This document shows, piece after piece, positions 27,845 through 36,125 of a DNA stretch of 44,040 bases (positions are counted from its first letter, which is position 1; the number at the start of each line of letters is the position of its first letter). The notes beneath the pieces were generated by a model. It saw only the letters and a list, made by a program, of their open reading frames with translations. It searched no databases and was not told the origin of the DNA. Source of the stretch: Acetobacterium sp. (GTDB lineage Bacteria > Bacillota > Clostridia > Eubacteriales > Eubacteriaceae); assembly GCF_030652775.1 (NCBI RefSeq), contig NZ_JAUSPS010000071.1:1-44040 (forward strand), read 5' to 3'. The position numbers and the translations under genes are program-made.

Positions 27845-28684
27845 CTATTTGTCATTGATATTGGTTTCGGCCGACTTGTTTTTTTCCATATAGGCTTTAT
27901 AAATTTCCAGCGAGCTCTGGTAATACGCATGCGCCATCTTGGGAAAAGCATTCATAATCCGGCGATGGGAATAACGGTTGATGAACTTGGTTTCGTTGAT
28001 TCGAGTGGTTAACGCAATAATTAAGTGGTTAGCTGAATCCTTGGCTTCAGAAAGCTTGCCGTCCTTCAGATCCCGGACTCTGGCAGTGACTTCGTGGGCG
28101 GTAGTAATGCCCTTTTCTTTTAAATTGTCTTTAAGTTCAGTGGTTGCTTCATACACACTGCTGAGTTTTTTGTTGAAAGAAACCGTTTCGCGGGTAGACT
28201 CCACCAGATCGCTGAGAAAGAAGAGCGCTGCAACAGTCGCAATAACCTGGATCCAGAAAGAAGAAAAGCTGTTAACCAGATCATAGACAATCGGATGAAC
28301 CGCATACATCAGCACCAAACATAACATACCAAAGAGAAAAGAATTCAACAAACAGATCCGGCCATTGATGTTAAACTTGTGGTCCGAGTAGTCCCACCAT
28401 TTAGCATGAAAAAGCTTCTCCATCCCCCAACTGGTGATATACTCCAGGGTGCTGGTGAGAATAATGCCGATGAAAAAAACCAGGATCGGATCACTGATAT
28501 AGGGCATTAAGAACAGGATAATGATCAGCGCACCGACCCCATAAATCGGGCAATAGGGACCGTTTAAAAAGCCCCGGTTAATAAATTTTTTCTCAGGGAT
28601 TGAACAGTACAGCACTTCACACATCCAACCGATAATCGCATAAAGAAAAAAATAAATAAATAGCAGACTAAGATTATAATACAT
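27845..28684 (-). CDS. Putative membrane protein, CmpB/DUF1113 family (annotated as ABC permease)
   Basis: This 279-residue protein starts MYYNLSLLFIYFFLYAIIGWMCEVLYCSI. Motifs RGFLNGPYCPIYGVGAL and TLEYITSWGMEKLFHAKWWDYSDHKFNINGRICL are diagnostic of PF06541-type proteins. About five spans precede a cytosolic, charged C-terminal half (residues ~160-279) with coiled-coil character. No ATPase partner is adjacent. The start follows AAGGAA. Confidence 0.85.
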   Translation of the reverse strand: MYYNLSLLFIYFFLYAIIGWMCEVLYCSIPEKKFINRGFLNGPYCPIYGVGALIIILFLMPYISDPILVFFIGIILTSTLEYITSWGMEKLFHAKWWDYSDHKFNINGRICLLNSFLFGMLCLVLMYAVHPIVYDLVNSFSSFWIQVIATVAALFFLSDLVESTRETVSFNKKLSSVYEATTELKDNLKEKGITTAHEVTARVRDLKDGKLSEAKDSANHLIIALTTRINETKFINRYSHRRIMNAFPKMAHAYYQSSLEIYKAYMEKNKSAETNINDK

Positions 28685-28814
28685 AAATGATTCCTTTCAA
28701 ATTTATAACTACTTTGAATCATTTTAACATATCAAGTTGTGGTCTCATAGTTAAATCGCTTATTAAAACAATTTCGCAAAATAATCGCTAAAGAATTTTA
28801 AAATTGCAAATATT

Positions 28815-28833
28815 TATCCATCATCGATGGATA
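28815..28833. promoter_or_regulatory. Perfect 8-bp inverted repeat upstream of the YjbQ-like gene
   Basis: TATCCATC and GATGGATA flank a 3-base centre. It lies just upstream of the -35 box at 28839, in the divergent intergenic region. Position and symmetry suggest an operator, but no regulator gene is next to it. Confidence 0.4.
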
Positions 28834-28838
28834 TGTTT

Positions 28839-28867
28839 TTGTTTTTTCAAATCGGATGGTTTATAAT
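28839..28867 (+). promoter_or_regulatory. Promoter of the YjbQ-like/MrcB-AAA unit
   Basis: TTGTTT (28839-28844) and TATAAT (28862-28867) are 17 bases apart, with the start codon 60 bases downstream. Confidence 0.7.
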
Positions 28868-28926
28868 GAATGATAACCCAAATTATGACCAGGCAACGAA
28901 CTAACCAACAAAATAAGGGAGCGTAA

Positions 28927-29520
28927 ATGAAAGCCAACAAGATTGAGATAACAAGCAGCGAACAACTTATTGATATTACCAAAAGTGTCCGGGAGTACGT
29001 CGACCAGTCCCGGTTAAAAGATGGCTTCGTCCAGATTCAAATTCCTGAGCGAACGGCATCAGTGATTATTTCAATCAATGATGACTGGCGGCTGCAACGA
29101 GAGTTTTTCGATAAGCTGAACCATTTGATGCCCAAGTATGACGGCATGAAGTTTACCGGTTGGACCACCTCCTGTGTCAAGGCAACGATTTTTGGATCGT
29201 CCCTCCAGGTGATGGTTCACAATGGGACGCTGATACTGGACAAAAATCAGAGCATTTATTTTGTTGAATTTCAGGGACCCGGCGAGCGTCAGTATTTTAT
29301 CAGCAGCTCAGGCACAATCCTGGCTGAAAACGAAGAGGCATCGATGCCGGAAGAGCTGGCTTTGATTTTTGAAAAACGGCAAGCCTATGAAGAGGAACAA
29401 GAACAGATAAAAGAAGAAATGCGAAATGAATGGCGTCTGCGGGAAGAAAATCGTTTGAAGCTGGAGGCCGAGAACAAAGACAAAACAGCCATCGAAAATG
29501 AAACAGAGGGCGAAGAATAG
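28927..29520 (+). CDS. YjbQ/UPF0047-fold protein with altered active site and charged tail
   Basis: This 197-residue protein follows the UPF0047 (YjbQ) plan over residues 1-135: ITSSEQLIDITKSVREYV, GFVQIQIPERTASVIISIND, GSSLQVMVHNGTLIL and QSIYFVEFQGPGERQYF. Usual family members have HTTA in the second segment and a His in the GNxxAHIK segment. Here the first reads ERTA and the second region reads TTSCVKATIFG, so the metal or thiamine-phosphate-related histidines are missing. Residues ~145-197 are a Glu/Lys/Arg-rich, probably coiled-coil tail. It starts a two-gene unit with the MrcB-type ATPase 45 bases downstream. Confidence 0.7.
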   Translation: MKANKIEITSSEQLIDITKSVREYVDQSRLKDGFVQIQIPERTASVIISINDDWRLQREFFDKLNHLMPKYDGMKFTGWTTSCVKATIFGSSLQVMVHNGTLILDKNQSIYFVEFQGPGERQYFISSSGTILAENEEASMPEELALIFEKRQAYEEEQEQIKEEMRNEWRLREENRLKLEAENKDKTAIENETEGEE

Positions 29521-29565
29521 AAAACGAATGCATAAAAATGAGCGAAAAAGAGAAAGGCAATAGCA

Positions 29566-32070
29566 ATGAGCTGGGAATTATTAGGATCAGATCAAATTAT
29601 CAAAACAACAGAATTTTCTGACTTTGTTAACACGGAGATGATTATTCCTAAAGAACTGATCAGTTTTTTTGGCAGCGCCGGTGAGCGGCTGGCAATTATT
29701 TATCAGAATCGGGAATATCCTTCTTATCTGGAAACAGAAGGCGGTAATGCCAAACTGAAATGGAGCAAGGTGCTGATTCGCAAACTGGGTGAAGCCTTTC
29801 CAGAATATGAATCGTGGTTTCGGGGCGATCAGGCGGTCGCCAAAACCCCACGGCTGGAAATGACAAAAGCCAACGATGTTTTCAGTCTGCGCTTAATAAT
29901 GGAAAACGAAGAGGATAATATTGAAGACACGAAAAAAAGCGACCCGCTTATGACGGCCCCCCCCCCAACGACGGGACTCCAGGAATTATTGCTTAAATGG
30001 ATTGTCGGTTATCCCAACTATTATCCCCGAGACTTTCGTTTTTCCTTTAAAGATGTGATCAGCGAAGAAATTCCCAAGGTGATTGAAAGCTTTAATGGCA
30101 TCCAATCCGGCCATTATCAGGTGCTGGGTTTTGCCGGAGACAACCAATGGGCGGAGATCCCCTGGGTTAAAGTGCTGGATAAACAAATCGACAGTATTTA
30201 TAGTGAAGACCTTTATCTGGCTTATATTCTGGCTATGGATAGCTGTAAGCTTTATCTGGCCATCGTTTATGGGGAAGAAGGCGTCGGGGTCAGAAGTCTT
30301 TCGGAAAAAGCCTCAGAGTACCGAAAAAAAATCGTGACGGGAAAATATCAAACTAATCATCAAGAGATTTTGCTGGCCAATGCCAGCCTGGTATCAGGGA
30401 TTGTCTGCTATCGGGAATATACCGAAACGGAGATGCCTGAAGATGCGGTGCTGGCAGCTGAATTTGAAGATTTCCGGAAAATGTATGAATGTTGTCTAGC
30501 TCCGGATCAGGGGACTGATAATGCAGCGGTCAGCGGCGAACCAATCGCCGCAATCATCAAAGAACTGGATGACAGGGTCGAAAATAAAGCACTTGAAGAA
30601 ATTCCGGAACCACCAGAAATATTCATTCAGGAGCGGACTGCGGAACAGCAAGAACCAGCGTCCGAACCGATCCCAGCAGAAATCGTAACGGTCATCTTTG
30701 ATAACACGATTGAAGAAAAACCGGGCGAAGAAAAGTTACGGGAAGAAAGTTTAATTGCCGAAAACCCGATCGAAACCGAAGCTGTACCGGAAGAACCGAA
30801 AGCCCGGCATCAAGAACACCTCGGGGCAGAGATTCAGAAGCACGAAGATCTGAAAATAACCGCAGAAATTCAGACCGAAATGGCAGCAGCTGCTGCTGAA
30901 GCGGACATCGTTCAAGCCGATGCACAAGCACAAGAAGTTTCGGGGCAATCATTTATCCGCTATCCAGCAAAAAATGAATATCTCCCCCCCTACCTGCAGT
31001 TGGTTCAGGCAAAAATGGGAAACAAAGGTTACTACTATCCAGCGGAATTAATTAAAGCCTATTACCTGTCGATCAAATCAAAACCATTTGTGATGATTAA
31101 AGGCCGGGTGGGTAGTGGTAAAACGAGCTTTCCCCGTCTCTTTGCCGAGGCAATCGGTGCCAGCTCCGAAAATGGTCGCTTCAAACGGCTGCTGGTGGGA
31201 AAAAACTGGGCCGATGATAGCCATCTGATGGGTCATCTGGACAGTCGCGGGCACTTTATCCCCGGACCCATCATGCTGATGTTAAAAGCTGCCAAAGAAT
31301 ATCCGGATAAACCCCATTTTTTTCTGTTGGATGAAATGGATCAGTCTCCGGCAGCAGATTATCTGCGGCTTTTATTAGAAGGGATCAATGGTAGCAAGGA
31401 GCCCTTTTTAAATCGTGAAGATTTTGGCGCCGATATCACGGCTTTCCGCGAATACGGCAGCTTAAATTTCCCGGATAACCTTTATATCATTGCAACCATC
31501 AATGAAGGACCGGATCGTTTCCCTGTCGATTCCCGGGTGATTGACAGCGGCAATGTAATTCCGATGCCGGTGGTTGAAATTGGGGTCTTTCCGGATTATG
31601 GCAGTCCTGTTGGTGACAGTGACTGGGAAAACAATGCCTTTAAAATCCACAGCCAGGCCAAGGGCTTGCCAGAAATTCTCGAGCGCCTGATGCGTTTGCT
31701 CAATGAGGTACAACAGCTGTTAATTGCGTATGACTGTCCGATGGGATATCGGGGCAAAAATGAAATCCTGGCCTTTGGGATTAACAGCGGTGCCGAGGGG
31801 TTGTTCAATGAACAGGAGGTCATTGATCTGGCTATTTTGCAACGGATTCTTCCGGCGCTGGAGTGTGATGAAAAAATCGGCGCCAAAGTCTATCAGGATC
31901 TGGCGTGTTTGGGGCTTGATGAAGGTCTGCGCGAAAAATACCTAAATCAGCCAGTAATGCGGTTTATCAGCCGCTATGAAGCCTTACTGAAAGCCGCAGC
32001 GATTCCCTGCCCCCGCAGCGGAACGGCACTGTTAAAACAATTAAAAAGTCAATATCAAAAATATCAGTAA
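29566..32070 (+). CDS. MrcB-domain AAA+ (AAA_5) ATPase with internal C10 tract
   Basis: This 834-residue protein has three parts. Residues ~1-125 are a short unrecognised domain. About 137-315 resemble the MrcB-like N-terminal domain (DUF3578): GYPNYYPRDFRFSFKDVI, GDNQWAEIPWVKVLD, LYLAIVYGEEGV. A long acidic Glu/Ala/Pro linker (~330-470) follows. The C-terminal AAA+ core has Walker A GRVGSGKT (513-520), Walker B FFLLDEMD (Asp589, Glu590), sensor-1 Asn646 in ATINEGPDR and Arg657. This resembles the McrB NTPase, but no McrC nuclease gene is nearby. A run of ten C at 29957-29966 encodes the Pro residues near 131-133; slippage there would abolish everything downstream. Confidence 0.8.
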   Translation: MSWELLGSDQIIKTTEFSDFVNTEMIIPKELISFFGSAGERLAIIYQNREYPSYLETEGGNAKLKWSKVLIRKLGEAFPEYESWFRGDQAVAKTPRLEMTKANDVFSLRLIMENEEDNIEDTKKSDPLMTAPPPTTGLQELLLKWIVGYPNYYPRDFRFSFKDVISEEIPKVIESFNGIQSGHYQVLGFAGDNQWAEIPWVKVLDKQIDSIYSEDLYLAYILAMDSCKLYLAIVYGEEGVGVRSLSEKASEYRKKIVTGKYQTNHQEILLANASLVSGIVCYREYTETEMPEDAVLAAEFEDFRKMYECCLAPDQGTDNAAVSGEPIAAIIKELDDRVENKALEEIPEPPEIFIQERTAEQQEPASEPIPAEIVTVIFDNTIEEKPGEEKLREESLIAENPIETEAVPEEPKARHQEHLGAEIQKHEDLKITAEIQTEMAAAAAEADIVQADAQAQEVSGQSFIRYPAKNEYLPPYLQLVQAKMGNKGYYYPAELIKAYYLSIKSKPFVMIKGRVGSGKTSFPRLFAEAIGASSENGRFKRLLVGKNWADDSHLMGHLDSRGHFIPGPIMLMLKAAKEYPDKPHFFLLDEMDQSPAADYLRLLLEGINGSKEPFLNREDFGADITAFREYGSLNFPDNLYIIATINEGPDRFPVDSRVIDSGNVIPMPVVEIGVFPDYGSPVGDSDWENNAFKIHSQAKGLPEILERLMRLLNEVQQLLIAYDCPMGYRGKNEILAFGINSGAEGLFNEQEVIDLAILQRILPALECDEKIGAKVYQDLACLGLDEGLREKYLNQPVMRFISRYEALLKAAAIPCPRSGTALLKQLKSQYQKYQ
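29957..29966 (+). repeat. Ten-cytosine homopolymer inside the AAA+ gene
   Basis: Ten consecutive C bases lie in frame between the first domain and the MrcB-like domain. Such tracts are typical slipped-strand mispairing sites. A second, shorter run of seven C is at 30984-30990 in the same gene. Confidence 0.95.
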
Positions 32071-32076
32071 CTAAAA

Positions 32077-32167
32077 AAAGCCAATTAATCAAGTCTTCTG
32101 CCAGCATTTTCCGGTCAGCATGGTCTGACCGGGAGATGGCGGGAAATAAGACCAATTATTTGGCTTT
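32077..32167. terminator. Long nested inverted repeat / convergent terminator
   Basis: Outer arms AAAGCCAA (32077-32084) and TTGGCTTT (32160-32167) enclose further pairs GTCTT/AAGAC, GCCA/TGGC and a perfect inner stem CCGGTCAG (32111-32118) / CTGACCGG (32125-32132). The A- and T-rich outer ends make it a plausible terminator for both convergent genes, though at 91 bases it is unusually long. Confidence 0.6.
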
Positions 32168-32187
32168 AATCATTGACTAATGGAGAC

Positions 32188-32619
32188 TCAGCCAGCTTCC
32201 TGCTCAGCGACCTTAGCAGATAAAAAATTGATCAGTTCTTTAATCAGTTCCTGGCGGCGAAGAATGCCGATAAAAATACCCTGGTCATCAACAAGGGGAA
32301 TGAAGTTCTGCTTGACGGCCAGCTCCACCAGATGCTCGTAACTTTCATTAATACGCGCCACTTCCAGATTGATCTTAAAATCGATATCCTTGATTTCAAA
32401 AGACGTTAAATCAATTTCCGGATGGGTGAGGCTCAGTGATAAAACCCGGAGAAGATCCCCCTCGCAGATGGTTCCAACGTACTGTCCTTTTTTGTTAATT
32501 ACCGGCAGGGCAGTATAATTAGTAATGACAAACATATTGTAAGCTTGATTAAATGAATCGGTGTTGGTTAAAAAGACGGTTTCGCTTTTGGGTAATAAAT
32601 AAAACAGATGGTTTTTCAT
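32188..32619 (-). CDS. Tandem CBS-domain protein (CbpB/YkuL-like)
   Basis: This 143-residue protein consists of two CBS motifs: residues ~8-65 (NMFVITNYTALPVINKKGQYVGTICEGDLLRVL) and ~75-140 (LVELAVKQNFIPLVDDQGIFIGILRRQELIKEL). Related stand-alone CBS pairs in Firmicutes (CbpB, DarB/YkuL) bind c-di-AMP and modulate Rel or other targets. Here the gene is divergent from cdaA, which makes c-di-AMP; that role is therefore an attractive inference. AAGGAGATC precedes the start. Confidence 0.85.
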   Translation of the reverse strand: MKNHLFYLLPKSETVFLTNTDSFNQAYNMFVITNYTALPVINKKGQYVGTICEGDLLRVLSLSLTHPEIDLTSFEIKDIDFKINLEVARINESYEHLVELAVKQNFIPLVDDQGIFIGILRRQELIKELINFLSAKVAEQEAG

Positions 32620-32754
32620 GCAAATGATCTCCTTATTCTTTTGAGAAGATGGGAAGGTTTCAATTTAAAATTTATTTTAGCATGAATTTCACAAGTCTCC
32701 CTTAAAAAATTTCTTAATGACGACTGTAATATTATGAAAAAAACGAATTTCCAT

Positions 32755-32783
32755 TTCACGAAACGGCTTTATTAGTGTATAAT
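32755..32783 (+). promoter_or_regulatory. Promoter of cdaA-cdaR
   Basis: TTCACG (32755-32760) and TATAAT (32778-32783) are 17 bases apart, with TG before the -10 box (extended -10). Confidence 0.75.
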
Positions 32784-32813
32784 TAATAGTAACGAATGAA
32801 TGAGGGAATTAAT

Positions 32814-33662
32814 ATGGAAGAGTTTTTGTTATATATTCAATCAAGAATTACCGTAGCCAGTGTCATTGAGGTTGTCATCATCTCTTTTATAGTTTATCGG
32901 CTATTGATGTGGATTCGGGGAACCCAGGCCGAGCAGGTTTTTAAAGGCTTGATTGTGTTGCTTTTTTTGTCACCCGTTAGTGCGTGGCTGGGTTTTACGA
33001 CCTTGAATCTGATTATCACCAGCGCCTTTACCTGGGCGTTTATTTTCATTGTGGTGGTATTTCAGCCGGAATTCCGTTCAGCTTTGGAACAATTGGGGAA
33101 CAATCGCATTTTCAAAGAAATGATGAAAAAGCCCTCGATGGATTTTCTGGAAGATGATATCGACAAAATCATTAAGGCCGTGGGAAAATTGGCCTGCGAA
33201 CGGACTGGGGCACTGATTGTTCTGGAAAAAGATACCGGGCTTAATAATATTGTCAAAACTGGCACCGAACTGGATTCAGATATTAGTAGTGAATTGCTGG
33301 AAAATATTTTCACCCCCAATCGACCCCTCCATGACGGCGCCGTGATTATTAAGTTATGGTCCCGACAAATTCGTGCGGCGGGATGTTTGTTGCCGCTTTC
33401 TGATAACCGGGATTTAAGTAGTGAATTGGGAACCCGGCATCGGGCGGGATTGGGCATGACCGAAAAATCCGATGCGCTGGTGATTATTGTTTCCGAAGAA
33501 ACGGGTCAAATATCCTATGCGTCTAAAGGTACCTTATTTCAGGACATCATCATCGAGGTTCTCAAACAGATTATTCTGGAAAATTATATCGTCAGCGAGG
33601 ACGGCAATATTGACAGCGGGTGGATTAACAAACTCTGGGGGAGAATAGATGGCAGCAAATAA
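32814..33662 (+). CDS. cdaA: Diadenylate cyclase CdaA
   Basis: This 282-residue enzyme condenses two ATP into c-di-AMP. It has three N-terminal membrane spans (residues ~12-90) followed by the DAC domain with catalytic DGA (RPLHDGAVIIK) and RHR (GTRHRAGLGMTE). I chose ATG 32814 because GAGGGA lies six bases before it; an in-frame ATG at 32796 overlaps that site. It overlaps cdaR by 14 bases. The usual third partner glmM is not next in line. Confidence 0.95.
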   Translation: MEEFLLYIQSRITVASVIEVVIISFIVYRLLMWIRGTQAEQVFKGLIVLLFLSPVSAWLGFTTLNLIITSAFTWAFIFIVVVFQPEFRSALEQLGNNRIFKEMMKKPSMDFLEDDIDKIIKAVGKLACERTGALIVLEKDTGLNNIVKTGTELDSDISSELLENIFTPNRPLHDGAVIIKLWSRQIRAAGCLLPLSDNRDLSSELGTRHRAGLGMTEKSDALVIIVSEETGQISYASKGTLFQDIIIEVLKQIILENYIVSEDGNIDSGWINKLWGRIDGSK

Positions 33663-34863
33663 AAAAAAGATTTCTTTGCATGAACGATTAATTCGAATCC
33701 TGGCGTCGGTCGGCATTGCGGTCACCCTCTGGTTTATGGTCAACGGAAATGCCGATATGCTGATTACCCAGGACTTTAACAGTATCCCGATCACCTTAAC
33801 GAATGTCGAAGCGCTGACCGAAAAAAATTTGGTCCTGGCAGATGATAAAAACTACTATCTTAATTTACAAGTTAAGGGTACTGATAAAAACCTGAGAAAT
33901 GTTAATATGAAAGAAGTAACCGCCGAAGTTGATCTCAGTGATATTGAAGAGAAGGGAAGCTATGACCTGGATGTGGAAGTCAAGGGTCTGGCTAACTCGG
34001 TTATTATCAGCAGTATGAATCCCACCACTCTCCCGATTGAAGTGGACAATATTATTAAAGAAAACCTCGATGTGGTCATCCTACTGGAGGGAAAACCGGC
34101 CAATGACCTAGTTGTGATCTCGGCCGAATCTTTGGAGCAGGTCGAAGTGGAAGGACCGGAAGCGTCCATCGCCCGGATTGATAAAATTACCACAACAGCG
34201 GATGTCAGCGGTCTGGAATCCGACACGACCCGACATCTGGAGGTTGCAGCATATGATGCAACGGGTAACCCGATCACCGATTTGGAGATATTGCCAAACG
34301 TTGTTAAAACTGAGATCATCCTTGGGAAAACAAAATCCGTGGGAGTTATTCCCTCAACAAGCGGAAATCCGGCCAACGGTTATATTGTCACTGGTATGCA
34401 GGTTGAACCATCCAAGGTGCTGATCGGCGCCAAAGAAGCATTGTTGAATTCGATTGAGAACATTACGATGGATCCTATCGATGTATCGGGACAGTCAAAA
34501 ACATTTACCCGAGACATCAATCTGACCCCGCCGCAGGGATGTTATTTCCTTGATGGCAGTGGAAAAGTCAAAGTGACGGTTTCCATCGAAAGTCCAATCG
34601 AAAAAAGCTTTACCATTGATAAGGTAAGTACCAGGAATCTGGGCACCGGTTTGGTGGCTGCCAAAGTCAAAGACTCCCGGGTAGTGGTTAAACTGGAAGG
34701 TGCCAGCAGCGTTTTAAACAATTTAAATGCGTCTCAGATTGAGGCCTTTGTCGATTGCGCCAATTTAGGGCCGGGGGAATATGAATTGCCGATTCAGACC
34801 AATTTATCCCAGTCTTTGATCAAATCAATCACGCCATCAAAAACAACAGTAATAATTGAGTGA
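33649..34863 (+). CDS. cdaR: YbbR-domain regulator CdaR
   Basis: This 404-residue protein has a single N-terminal membrane anchor (IRILASVGIAVTLWFMVNG, ~residues 14-32) and then a series of about four extracytoplasmic YbbR repeats (SIPITLTNVEAL, NPTTLPIEVDNI, VEVEGPEASIARI, KVLIGAKEALLNSI). CdaR binds and modulates CdaA at the membrane. It overlaps cdaA, so the products are made together. Confidence 0.93.
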   Translation: MAANKKKISLHERLIRILASVGIAVTLWFMVNGNADMLITQDFNSIPITLTNVEALTEKNLVLADDKNYYLNLQVKGTDKNLRNVNMKEVTAEVDLSDIEEKGSYDLDVEVKGLANSVIISSMNPTTLPIEVDNIIKENLDVVILLEGKPANDLVVISAESLEQVEVEGPEASIARIDKITTTADVSGLESDTTRHLEVAAYDATGNPITDLEILPNVVKTEIILGKTKSVGVIPSTSGNPANGYIVTGMQVEPSKVLIGAKEALLNSIENITMDPIDVSGQSKTFTRDINLTPPQGCYFLDGSGKVKVTVSIESPIEKSFTIDKVSTRNLGTGLVAAKVKDSRVVVKLEGASSVLNNLNASQIEAFVDCANLGPGEYELPIQTNLSQSLIKSITPSKTTVIIE

Positions 34864-34910
34864 GAAAGTTAACCGAACAAGAAAATATCCATAAAATTCA
34901 ATACAAAATC

Positions 34911-34939
34911 TTGCATTTGACAATAATTTAACATATAAT
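34911..34939 (+). promoter_or_regulatory. Promoter of serC-serA
   Basis: TTGCAT (34911-34916) and TATAAT (34934-34939) have 17-base spacing. The nearby TTGACA at 34917 is only 11 bases from the -10 box. The leader carries a small GTAATT/AATTAC hairpin. Confidence 0.75.
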
Positions 34940-35007
34940 AGCAAGAAGTAATTTTTTCAGAGAATTACATTCACACCAAAAACACTATTTTAAGGAGGAA
35001 ATTAAAA

Positions 35008-36096
35008 GTGAAAAGAGTTTATAATTTTTCAGCTGGACCATCTTGTTTACCGCTAGAAGTCCTGAAAAAAGCTGGGTCCGAAATGGTATCCTATGGAGAT
35101 GCCGGCATGTCCGTAATGGAGATGAGTCATCGATCATCCTATTTTGATGATATTCTCCAAGCGGCAAAAAGTCTTTACCGAGAACTGATGAATGTTCCAG
35201 AAAATTATGAGATTCTGTTTTTACAAGGTGGAGCATCAACTCAGTTTGCCATGATTCCATTGAATCTTTTTTCAAAAACCAATAAAGCCGATTTTATGAT
35301 TACCGGCAGTTGGGCAAAAAAGGCTTATCAAGAGTCAGCTCGTTATGGAGAAGCAAAGGTTATTGCATCATCCCAGGATAAAACCTTTTCCTACATCCCT
35401 AAGGTGGATCCTAAGGATTTTACACCCGATGCTGATTTCTTTCATATTTGCGTTAACAACACCATTTACGGAACGCGATTCAAACCTGAAAATATTCCCG
35501 ATACCGGAAATGTGCCATTAATTGGGGACATGTCTTCTAATATCTTATCGGAAGTCTATGATGTTAAAAAATTTGGCCTGATTTATGCTGGTGCTCAGAA
35601 AAACATGGGACCTGCTGGTGTAACAGCGGTGATCATTCGCAACGACTTACTGGGTCATGCCAAAGACTTTACGCCAACCATGCTGGATTATAAAACGCAT
35701 GTTGACAATGATTCTTGCTACAATACCCCACCATGCTACAGCATCTATATTTGCAAGCTTGTTTATGAATGGGTGAAAGCAAATGGTGGTGTCGCCGGGA
35801 TGGAAAAAGCCAACAAAGAAAAGGCTCAAAAGCTGTACGATTTCATTGATAACAGCAAGCTTTATAAAGGGACAGTAGTGCCCGAAGACCGTTCATTGAT
35901 GAATGTGCCTTTTATCACTGGATCAGACGAATTAGATGCGCTATTCGTTAAAGAAAGCAAGAAAGCCGGAATGGAAAATCTTAAGGGTCACCGTAGCGTT
36001 GGCGGCATGCGAGCTAGCATTTACAATGCCATGCCAATGGCGGGAATTGATACCCTGATTGATTTCATGCAGAAATTTGAAAAAGAAAACGCCTAG
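35008..36096 (+). CDS. serC: Phosphoserine aminotransferase
   Basis: This 362-residue PLP enzyme starts VYNFSAGPSCLPLEVLKKA at GTG 35008, behind TAAGGAGGA. It has LFLQGGAST, the PLP-lysine region YAGAQKNMGPAGV and the C-terminal HRSVGGMRASIYNAM. It converts 3-phosphohydroxypyruvate to phosphoserine, using the product of the downstream serA reaction. Confidence 0.97.
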   Translation: MKRVYNFSAGPSCLPLEVLKKAGSEMVSYGDAGMSVMEMSHRSSYFDDILQAAKSLYRELMNVPENYEILFLQGGASTQFAMIPLNLFSKTNKADFMITGSWAKKAYQESARYGEAKVIASSQDKTFSYIPKVDPKDFTPDADFFHICVNNTIYGTRFKPENIPDTGNVPLIGDMSSNILSEVYDVKKFGLIYAGAQKNMGPAGVTAVIIRNDLLGHAKDFTPTMLDYKTHVDNDSCYNTPPCYSIYICKLVYEWVKANGGVAGMEKANKEKAQKLYDFIDNSKLYKGTVVPEDRSLMNVPFITGSDELDALFVKESKKAGMENLKGHRSVGGMRASIYNAMPMAGIDTLIDFMQKFEKENA

Positions 36097-36125
36097 GCGT
36101 TTTCACTAAGAAAGGAATTACGCCA

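Noticed and set aside
29566..32070. Complete McrBC restriction system
   Set aside because: No McrC-like nuclease gene is found upstream or downstream; the next gene is a convergent CBS protein.
34917..34922. TTGACA as the -35 box of the serC promoter
   Set aside because: It is only 11 bases from TATAAT; TTGCAT at 34911 gives the normal 17-base spacing.
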